Source of the DNA: JARYMI01 sp964550915
GTDB taxonomy: Bacteria > Acidobacteriota > Aminicenantia > Aminicenantales > UBA8522
DNA: 11,821 nucleotides
Direction of reading: 5' to 3'
Assembly (NCBI GenBank): GCA_964550915.1
Contig: CAZKBY010000068.1
Location: 1 to 11,821 of the forward strand
Every line of letters starts with the position of its first letter. The first letter of the stretch is position 1. A model generated the notes under the pieces. The model saw only the letters and a program-made list of their open reading frames with translations, had not been told where the DNA came from and ran no database searches. Made by a program: the position numbers and the translations under genes. Below are positions 6,077 to 11,821 of the stretch, in pieces.

Positions 6077-9000
6077 ATGAGGCAAAAAGTTCATTTCGCC
6101 TTGTTTTCGGGCATCGTCTTCTTTTTCAATCTCATGCTCCCGGGTTCGGCCCAAGAAAGCTGGTTTCAGAACGGGCAGGACGCAGACAGAATCCTCGCCC
6201 CGAACGTCAACAGCGGCGGCGCTTCGGCCCTTCATCATCCGTCTCGAGTCTGCGCCGATTCTTCCGGGCGGCTCTATGTTGCCGACACGCGCAACAACAG
6301 GATCCTCATCTGGAACTCCATGCCGACATCTCTTGGACAGCCGGCTGATGTCGTCGTTGGCCAGCTGGACATGAACTCCAACGATTCTGGCGGCGGGCAG
6401 ACAGGGCTAAACTGGCCGATTGCCGTCTACTCTGACGGCACGCGCCTTTTTGTCGCTGACACGAACAACAACCGCGTCCTTATCTGGAACTCCGTACCCA
6501 CTCAGAACGGTGCGGCCGCAGACCTGGTCCTGGGTCAGGCGGATTTTAATACTTATACGGGCCAGCCTATTTCTGCGTCGAGCATGAAATGGCCCTGGGA
6601 TGTCTATTTCGACGGCACGCGCCTTTATGTCGTCGATTGTAGCTATGGCCGCGTTCTCATCTGGAACTCGCTGCCCGCAGCAAACAACCAGGCGGCTGAT
6701 GTCGTCGTGGGCAAGCCCAATTTTACCTCCGAGGCCGGCACGACGAACAATGCCACCATGGCGACGCCGCGCGGCGTGGCCACGAACGGCACCGCCTTGG
6801 CCGTTTGCGATTACAACTGGCACAGGGTGCTTCTCTGGAACACGATTCCCACGACAAACGGTGTTCCGGCTGATGTCGTCCTGTTCCAGCCCGATTTTGA
6901 TACCCATCCCAATGACTACACGCCCATGGGGATCTTCATGCGAGGCACGAAGCTGTATGTCGCCTGCAATCATAATATTTATGTCTGGAATTCTCTGCCC
7001 GCGACCAATAACCAGCCAGCTGATTATACGATCGGCCGCTCCGATCTGCAGCCCGGCCTGTCGGCCGAAGCCCTCTCTGCTCCCTGGGGGGTTTCAACCG
7101 ACGGCACCCGCCTTTACGTCGCCGATACGAATAACAGCCGGGTCATGATTTACAATTCGATCCCGGCAACTTCAGACGTGAACGCTGATGTCGTCCTGGG
7201 GCAGCAGGGTTTCACGAGCTCGGTGTTTCGTTCGAGACGGGGAATTCGCAGCGTCTCAGGGGTGACCTCGACGGGTCATGACCTCCTTCTCGCCACCCAC
7301 GTCGATAACCGCATCGTCATCCATGACGGGCTTCCGGCGGGGGACAGTGCTGAGGCGGATTATATCATCTCGGACGTTGATTTTGATGTGCCGCCCCAGC
7401 AGTTCCTGGAGCCGGAAAATCAGTACCAGGTCAGTCAGATGTGGACAGACGGAGGCCGGCTTATCGGCGTGGACATCAGCCGGGGGATCATGATCTGGAA
7501 TTCCCTGCCGCGGTCGAGCTTTGATGAGCCCGATATCGTCATTAAAAACACCCAGGGAGCAGCGCTCAACAACCCTCAGGGTGTGGCCAGCGACGGGGTC
7601 CGGCTGTTTGTCAGCGATACAGGCAACAACCGGGTTCTCATCTACAACACCATTCCCACGGCTGACGGCACGGCGGCTGACCTGGTTTTAGGCCAGGCGG
7701 ATTTCAGTTCGACCTCGGCCGGCCTGATGAATTTTCCCTCGCGCATAGCCACAGACGGGACAAGGCTGGCCGTCGCCGACATGGAGCATCACAGGATTTT
7801 AATCTGGACGACGATACCCACCCAGAACAACCAGGACCCCGACCTCAGGCTCTGGGATGGAAGCCCCGACCCCTACCGGTTTAACCTCCCCCAGGGAGTT
7901 TTCATCTTTGACAACCATCTTTTTGTGGGTGACACGGGCTTCAACCGGGTGCTCGTCTGGAATACCTTTCCAACTTCTAACACGAGTCAGAACGACATCG
8001 TGCTCGGCCAGCCTGATATGGCGACGACGCGATCCCAGAAGGCCCGCAACCGCCTTCACACGCCGCTGAATGTCTGGTTTGACGGCGATTACCTGTGGGT
8101 TGGGGAGTTTAAGTTTGCCGACCGTGCTCTTGGTTACAGGGCCAGTATCTCGGCTGGGGCGCCCCAAGCGCCCTCAGGCCTCGCGGCCACGGCGCCCTCC
8201 GGCCATCAGGTCGATTTGACCTGGGTTGATAATGCTTCGAACGAGCAGGGATTCAAGCTGGAGCGCAAGACCGGAGCCGGCGGCACGTTCGAGCAAATCG
8301 CTTACCTGAGTGCGAATACCCGGAGGTATTCTGACAGGAATCGTGCTTCAAACACGACCTATTATTATAGGCTCCGGGCCTATAACAGGTATGGAGACTC
8401 GGGTTATGGCGACGAAATATCCATCCAGACACCGGCTACGAACAACCCTCCGAACACGCCTAACAACCCTTTCCCCAGCTCCGGCCAGACAGGCATCAAT
8501 TCCCACCCCCTGCTCAGCTGGCAGGGTGGTGATCCCGATGCGGGAGATTCGGTTACCTATGATGTCTATCTCGACACGGTGAACCCCCCGACGAACAGGG
8601 TTGCTAACGATATCGCGGCTTCCTCCTTCAGAACGTCCACGCTGAGCATCTACACAACCTACTACTGGAAAGTTGTGGCCACTGATTCAAGCGCCGCGAC
8701 AACTGAAGGTCCTGCCTGGACCTTCCAGACGTGGAATCCCTCCTCGTATTACACCCTAACCATCAGCGCGGATTCAGGCGGGACGACTTTTCCCAGGCCG
8801 GGGATTTATAAATACGAGCCTGGAGACAGCGTTCTGGTGACCGCTTTTCCGGACACGAATTGTGTCTTTGGCGGATGGACAGGGAATGTGCCTTCGGGAA
8901 AGGAAAACGACAACCCCCTGACGTTGACGATGGACTCTAACAAGTCGGTCGGCGCTCAGTTTGCCCTCCCGATCATTTCTCTCTCCAGAGATGAGCTTGT

Positions 9001-10558
9001 GTTTGGCGCTTCGGCTGAAGGGTATAAGACCTCCAGCCAGCAATTGGCCATTACCGAGAAGATGACGATCAGTTCCGTCAGTGCCGATCCGTTTGATTGG
9101 TCCATCAGTGACACGGCTTCCTGGCTTTCCTGCATGCCTCAGTCGGGCACGGGGAATGCGGCGGTTACTGTTTCTGTGAACCCTGCCGGCCTCTCTACTG
9201 GAACTCACACGGACACGATAACAGTTGCCTCCGCTGTCGCCACAAACTCTCCTTTGACAGTCGAGGTGACTCTCAAGATCTATCCCGCTGGCACAAGCAG
9301 CAACCCCTTCGGCTTTTTCGAGACGCCGCTAAACGGGTCATCCGGCATCGAAGGCTCGGTGCCTGTTACAGGCTGGGCCTTGGATGATATCGAGGTGACC
9401 AAAGTTGACATCTGGCGAGACCCGGTGGCTGGCGAGCCAACGCATCCAAATGGCTATGTCTACATCGGCGACGCTGTGTTCGTGGACGGCGCCAGACCGG
9501 ATGTCGAAGCTGCCTACCCCGCCTATCCCTTGAACTCGAGAGCTGGCTGGGGGTACATGATGCTCACGAACTTCTTGCCCAACCAGGGAAATGGCACCTT
9601 CCGGATCCATGCGATCGCTTACGACAGTGAGGGACGCAGCGTTGAGCTTGGAACCAAGACCATTTCCTGCGACAATGCCCACGCAACTTTGCCGTTCGGG
9701 GCGATTGACACGCCAGCCCAGGGAGGGACGGTGAACGGAAGGTCGTATGTGAATTTCGGCTGGGCTCTGACTCCCATCCCGAAGTCGATCCCGGCAGACG
9801 GCTCGACGATGTTGGTCTGGATAGACGGACTGCCCGTCGGGCACCCGGTGTATAACAATTACCGCGTGGACATCGCCACGCTCTTTCCGGGATATGCGAA
9901 CTCGAACGGGGCTGTGGGGTATTATTACATCGATACAACTCAGTATGAAAACGGAGTCCACACAATAGCCTGGAGCGTTGTGGACACCGGCGGCTTAGCC
10001 TGCGGGATCGGGTCGAGGTATTTCACGGTCTTGAACACGCAAGCCGGGGGATCAGCAGTCCCTGGGGTGCTCACTCCGGTCAGCTTATCACTTCGCGGCA
10101 GGGATAGCGGCGTCTCCAGCCTGGAAGAGCTTGCGCACATACCCGTGAATTTCTACAGGCCTGTTTCTGTGAGAAGAGAGTACGACCCTGAAGCTATGCC
10201 CGAGGTCATCTTTCCGGACGTGAACGGGATCGTTAACGTTGATACCCGGGAGGTTGATCGAGTTGAGTTGACTCTGGGGGAGGCAGAAGCTCACATGAGA
10301 CCTGATGAGAAAGCTCATCGGTGGGACAAAACTAGCCGCCAGAGCGATTACGGCTTCACCGGCTATCTGGTTGTCGGCAGTGAGCTTTGTCCTTTGCCCG
10401 TGGGCTCCTCCTTTGACCCAGGCAGGGGAATCTTTTCCTGGCAGCTTGGCCCTGGTTTTATCGGAGAGTATCGGTTCGTTTTCATCGTTTGTGATATAAA
10501 CAGGAGCAGAGAATTGATAAAAATCAGGATTCGGGTTTTGCCCAAGGAATATTCGTGA
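6077..10558 (+). CDS. Giant secreted propeller / FN3 / Ig-like multidomain protein
   Basis: 1493 residues, exported, function unknown but built for extracellular binding. Residues 1-25 are a signal peptide (core ALFSGIVFFFNLML, likely cleavage in PGSAQE). Residues 52-690 hold 12 NHL-like blades, typical core DGTRLFVADTNNNRVLIWN followed by ADLVLGQADF. Then an FN3 domain (about 696-785), an FN3-like domain (790-885), a divergent InlB B-repeat with FGGWTG (892-965), a BACON-like Ig domain (966-1070), a domain opening NPFGFFETP (1075-1205), a related one opening LPFGAIDTP (1207-1318), and a C-terminal region (1320-1493) ending in a cadherin/He_PIG-like fold (SSFDPGRGIFSWQLGPGFIGEYRF). No catalytic residues, sortase, PEP-CTERM or transmembrane anchor are seen. 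The start at 6077 has AGGGG six bases upstream; an in-frame ATG at 6056 lacks a ribosome site. Confidence 0.88.
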   Translation: MRQKVHFALFSGIVFFFNLMLPGSAQESWFQNGQDADRILAPNVNSGGASALHHPSRVCADSSGRLYVADTRNNRILIWNSMPTSLGQPADVVVGQLDMNSNDSGGGQTGLNWPIAVYSDGTRLFVADTNNNRVLIWNSVPTQNGAAADLVLGQADFNTYTGQPISASSMKWPWDVYFDGTRLYVVDCSYGRVLIWNSLPAANNQAADVVVGKPNFTSEAGTTNNATMATPRGVATNGTALAVCDYNWHRVLLWNTIPTTNGVPADVVLFQPDFDTHPNDYTPMGIFMRGTKLYVACNHNIYVWNSLPATNNQPADYTIGRSDLQPGLSAEALSAPWGVSTDGTRLYVADTNNSRVMIYNSIPATSDVNADVVLGQQGFTSSVFRSRRGIRSVSGVTSTGHDLLLATHVDNRIVIHDGLPAGDSAEADYIISDVDFDVPPQQFLEPENQYQVSQMWTDGGRLIGVDISRGIMIWNSLPRSSFDEPDIVIKNTQGAALNNPQGVASDGVRLFVSDTGNNRVLIYNTIPTADGTAADLVLGQADFSSTSAGLMNFPSRIATDGTRLAVADMEHHRILIWTTIPTQNNQDPDLRLWDGSPDPYRFNLPQGVFIFDNHLFVGDTGFNRVLVWNTFPTSNTSQNDIVLGQPDMATTRSQKARNRLHTPLNVWFDGDYLWVGEFKFADRALGYRASISAGAPQAPSGLAATAPSGHQVDLTWVDNASNEQGFKLERKTGAGGTFEQIAYLSANTRRYSDRNRASNTTYYYRLRAYNRYGDSGYGDEISIQTPATNNPPNTPNNPFPSSGQTGINSHPLLSWQGGDPDAGDSVTYDVYLDTVNPPTNRVANDIAASSFRTSTLSIYTTYYWKVVATDSSAATTEGPAWTFQTWNPSSYYTLTISADSGGTTFPRPGIYKYEPGDSVLVTAFPDTNCVFGGWTGNVPSGKENDNPLTLTMDSNKSVGAQFALPIISLSRDELVFGASAEGYKTSSQQLAITEKMTISSVSADPFDWSISDTASWLSCMPQSGTGNAAVTVSVNPAGLSTGTHTDTITVASAVATNSPLTVEVTLKIYPAGTSSNPFGFFETPLNGSSGIEGSVPVTGWALDDIEVTKVDIWRDPVAGEPTHPNGYVYIGDAVFVDGARPDVEAAYPAYPLNSRAGWGYMMLTNFLPNQGNGTFRIHAIAYDSEGRSVELGTKTISCDNAHATLPFGAIDTPAQGGTVNGRSYVNFGWALTPIPKSIPADGSTMLVWIDGLPVGHPVYNNYRVDIATLFPGYANSNGAVGYYYIDTTQYENGVHTIAWSVVDTGGLACGIGSRYFTVLNTQAGGSAVPGVLTPVSLSLRGRDSGVSSLEELAHIPVNFYRPVSVRREYDPEAMPEVIFPDVNGIVNVDTREVDRVELTLGEAEAHMRPDEKAHRWDKTSRQSDYGFTGYLVVGSELCPLPVGSSFDPGRGIFSWQLGPGFIGEYRFVFIVCDINRSRELIKIRIRVLPKEYS
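6230..8146 (+). repeat. Twelve NHL-like propeller repeats
   Basis: Units start near residues 52, 111, 170, 228, 281, 333, 390, 446, 497, 551, 602 and 660 of the encoded protein, 51-59 residues apart. The consensus is (L/M)xxPxGVxxDGTRLxVADTxNNRVLIWNSxPT, then ADxVLGQxDF. Units 5, 7, 8 and 12 are worn: unit 7 reads LLATHVDNRIVIHDGLP and unit 8 LIGVDISRGIMIWNSLP. Short DNA phrases such as GACGGCACGCGCCTTT recur between units (for example near 6434 and 6611). NHL propellers are usually six-bladed, so 12 units suggest two propellers in tandem. Confidence 0.85.
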
Positions 10559-10683
10559 TCAGAGCTCGACTATCGGAAACTCAGAAAAATTTGCGTATTT
10601 TCGGACGGCACGTTCTATAAAATTTAATAAAATTAAAGCTAAAAAATATGAAAGTAAAAAAAGATATTGACTTTTGTATCTAA
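10559..10683. other. AT-rich gap with possible promoters
   Basis: Very AT-rich (especially 10620-10665) and without a gene. Two weak promoter candidates read toward the winged-helix gene: TTGCGT (10591-10596) with TATAAA (10616-10621) at 19 bp, and TTGACT (10667-10672) with TACATA (10690-10695) at 17 bp. The second would put the transcript start only a few bases before the ATG at 10706. Confidence 0.5.
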
Positions 10684-10715
10684 ATTGGGTACATATGTAC
10701 TCAATATGAGTACAT
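10684..10715. promoter_or_regulatory. Two overlapping palindromes over the regulator's start
   Basis: Palindrome A (10684-10705) has 11-bp arms with one mismatch, centred in GTACATATGTAC. Palindrome B (10695-10715) has perfect 9-bp arms ATGTACTCA/TGAGTACAT around ATA. They share the middle half-site ATGTACTCA, giving three half-sites. B contains the ATG start codon at 10706, and A covers the likely -10. This is the layout of an autoregulatory operator for the winged-helix protein that follows. Confidence 0.7.
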
Positions 10716-10990
10716 TTCTCAATAATTCAGACCCATTGGTGGCCTTGTTCGGGAAGACGCGACGTTCAATCCTGGCCCTTCTCTTCAGCCGTCCCGATGA
10801 ATCTTTCTATTTAAGAAAAATCTTCAGGCTGACAGGAGTTTCGCCGGGCGCAGGGCAGAGAGAGCTTAAACGTCTTACAGAAGCGGGCATTCTCGTGCGC
10901 AACTCAGCTGAAGGACGGGTTTATTTCCAGTCTAACCCGCCCTGTCCTATCTACGCCGAGCTCAAGAGCTTATTCCTGGGCAAATTCTGA
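10706..10990 (+). CDS. Stand-alone winged-helix transcriptional regulator (ArsR/MarR-like)
   Basis: 94-residue DNA-binding protein. Residues 10-78 form a winged helix: PLVALFGKTRRSILALLF (10-27), FYLRKIFRLTGVSPGAGQRELKRLTEAGIL (34-63) covering helix 2 and the recognition helix, and a wing NSAEGRVYFQSNP (66-78). This type is commonly found N-terminal to a minimal nucleotidyltransferase domain, joined at a segment like PIYAELKSLFLGK (81-93); here the protein ends exactly there, and no nucleotidyltransferase follows. The ATG at 10706 was chosen because it begins the conserved part and lies in the palindromes. It has no Shine-Dalgarno, which suggests leaderless translation. A TTG at 10667 would extend the frame but is part of a promoter-like hexamer. 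It is convergent with the hydrolase gene, with a 10-nt gap. Its targets beyond itself are unknown. Confidence 0.82.
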   Translation: MSTFLNNSDPLVALFGKTRRSILALLFSRPDESFYLRKIFRLTGVSPGAGQRELKRLTEAGILVRNSAEGRVYFQSNPPCPIYAELKSLFLGKF

Positions 10991-11000
10991 GAGATACTGA

Positions 11001-11821
11001 CTATTTTTTCGCTTCGAATAAGGTCCAGGGATGGGATTTCATGTCCTTAAGGAACGGCTCTTGCCAGGAGAATTCCGGGTGCTTGGCGAAAAATTCAGCG
11101 GCCAAGAAGTCGCGGCCGCAGGGATGGCCCATCCTGGCCCACATTTTGAGCTCTGTGGCCAGAGCCGCAGTTGTCACTTTTCCCTGGACTGATCCGGCCG
11201 GGTAATAAGCCGGCCAGATGAACTCCGGCAACCCTTTCGGGTCCTCGTCCACGTGGCCGCACAGGACCTGGCTGTTCAGAGTTAGAGTCCCGGAGCTGGC
11301 ATCCAGGTGGTCGGCCTCAAAGAGCTTGGCCGTGTCGGCGTTTATCCTCCCCTTGTATTCCTCCATAAGCTGCTCCCAGCGGGCTTTTCTGATATTCACC
11401 GTCAAGGTCGGGTCGTCGGGATTGTAGGTCGTCTCTTCGGCGATGACCTTCTCGTCGCACGGAAAATTTGCTCCCGCAAAATATCCGTCCGTCGTCCGCC
11501 ACAGGCGCTGATTTTTCAAGCCCAGCTCGAGCCTGGCGATTTCGTTTGTCTTCAGGTCGCCGATGAGCCAGTCATTGGCATAGGCACCGTTGTTGCCGGT
11601 TATCATGAGGCGGACAAAGTCGTCGATCGAGCTTGAGTACTGGGCAGCCCTGCGAGCGCGCACAAACTCGGGTGTGCCGGCTTCGTCAAACCCGCTGTAC
11701 ATTGACATCGTGGTCTCGGTGTAGAGGATGCCGGCGCTGTTCATGACAAAGTCATCCCCGCTGTGGATGAACCCCGGGAAAGAGTCCATGAAGATGCGAT
11801 GGCCTCTGGCGGGGACGATGT
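11001..11821 (-). CDS. Phospholipase-B-like / C45-type Ntn hydrolase, partial (5' end beyond right edge)
   Basis: The last 272 residues of a protein whose frame stays open to the window edge; an internal ATG at 11789 is not the real start. Conserved-looking stretches, in window-local numbering, are GFIHSGDDFVMNSAGILYTETT (16-37), PEFVRARRAAQYSSSIDDFV (50-69), NNGAYANDWLIGDLKTNEIARLELGL (76-101), DGYFAGANFP (111-120) and CGHVDED (187-193). I recall this pattern from bacterial proteins of the phospholipase B / C45 acyltransferase group, Ntn hydrolases that self-cleave to expose an N-terminal cysteine; that residue and any signal peptide would be in the missing part. They hydrolyse amide or ester bonds of lipids or acyl compounds; the substrate here is unknown. 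The family call is from memory, not a search. It converges with the regulator gene, with no terminator visible in the 10-nt gap. Confidence 0.75.
   Translation of the reverse strand, partial: IVPARGHRIFMDSFPGFIHSGDDFVMNSAGILYTETTMSMYSGFDEAGTPEFVRARRAAQYSSSIDDFVRLMITGNNGAYANDWLIGDLKTNEIARLELGLKNQRLWRTTDGYFAGANFPCDEKVIAEETTYNPDDPTLTVNIRKARWEQLMEEYKGRINADTAKLFEADHLDASSGTLTLNSQVLCGHVDEDPKGLPEFIWPAYYPAGSVQGKVTTAALATELKMWARMGHPCGRDFLAAEFFAKHPEFSWQEPFLKDMKSHPWTLFEAKK

Noticed and set aside
5963..6238. Minus-strand 91-codon frame over the start of the giant secreted protein gene
   Set aside because: Half of it is antisense to the signal peptide and first residues of the real gene, and the composition is not protein-like.
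6407..6973. Minus-strand 188-codon frame in the propeller region
   Set aside because: It mirrors the repeated blades; its apparent internal repeats come from the coding strand.
10667..10705. TTG start extending the winged-helix protein by 13 residues
   Set aside because: The added residues do not look conserved, there is no ribosome site, and the TTG coincides with a promoter-like TTGACT.
1..11821. tRNA, rRNA, CRISPR, insertion sequence, integrase or prophage genes
   Set aside because: Looked for on both strands by eye; no cloverleaf, spaced identical repeats, transposase motifs or terminal inverted repeats with target duplication were found.

Overview
The window reads as a chromosomal segment of a Gram-negative-type, free-living or anaerobic bacterium with moderately GC-rich coding DNA and AT-rich promoter gaps. 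The combination of gene families (Bacteroidetes/eukaryote-like ArgG and ArgH, a very large secreted propeller/FN3/Ig protein, a secreted DUF4438-like protein, a C45/phospholipase-B-like hydrolase) would fit the Acidobacteriota/Aminicenantes neighbourhood. That placement is inference from family flavour only; the window contains no rRNA or other marker gene.

Left part (1-3296, minus strand): an arginine operon read right to left, argR - argG - small unknown gene - argH. argH runs off the left edge. argG, the unknown gene and argH are packed tightly (stop and start adjacent, then a 6-nt gap). argR is separated from argG by 99 nt holding a GC-rich hairpin. argR has a consensus-like promoter whose -10 lies inside an ARG-box-like palindrome a few bases from its start codon, which suggests autoregulation of the whole operon and a nearly leaderless mRNA.

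Centre (3411-10558, plus strand): divergently from argR, a small nitroreductase-family flavoprotein with its own promoter; then two exported proteins. The first (3990-5855) is a signal-peptide protein made of two copies of a domain I recognise as DUF4438-like. The second (6077-10558) is a 1493-residue secreted protein: 12 NHL-like propeller blades, two FN3-like domains, an InlB-type repeat, a BACON-like Ig domain, two further beta-rich domains and a cadherin/He_PIG-like end. The two genes are separated by about 220 nt with a hairpin and no recognisable gene.

Right part (10559-11821): an AT-rich gap leads to a 94-residue winged-helix regulator whose start codon sits inside two overlapping palindromes, a probable self-operator. 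It converges with a minus-strand phospholipase-B/C45-type hydrolase that runs off the right edge.

No RNA genes, CRISPR arrays, insertion sequences or integrases were seen. Nothing here is a clear defence or mobile system. The best candidates for something new are the unknown gene inside the arginine operon, the duplicated exported DUF4438-like protein, and the palindrome-embedded start of the stand-alone winged-helix regulator.
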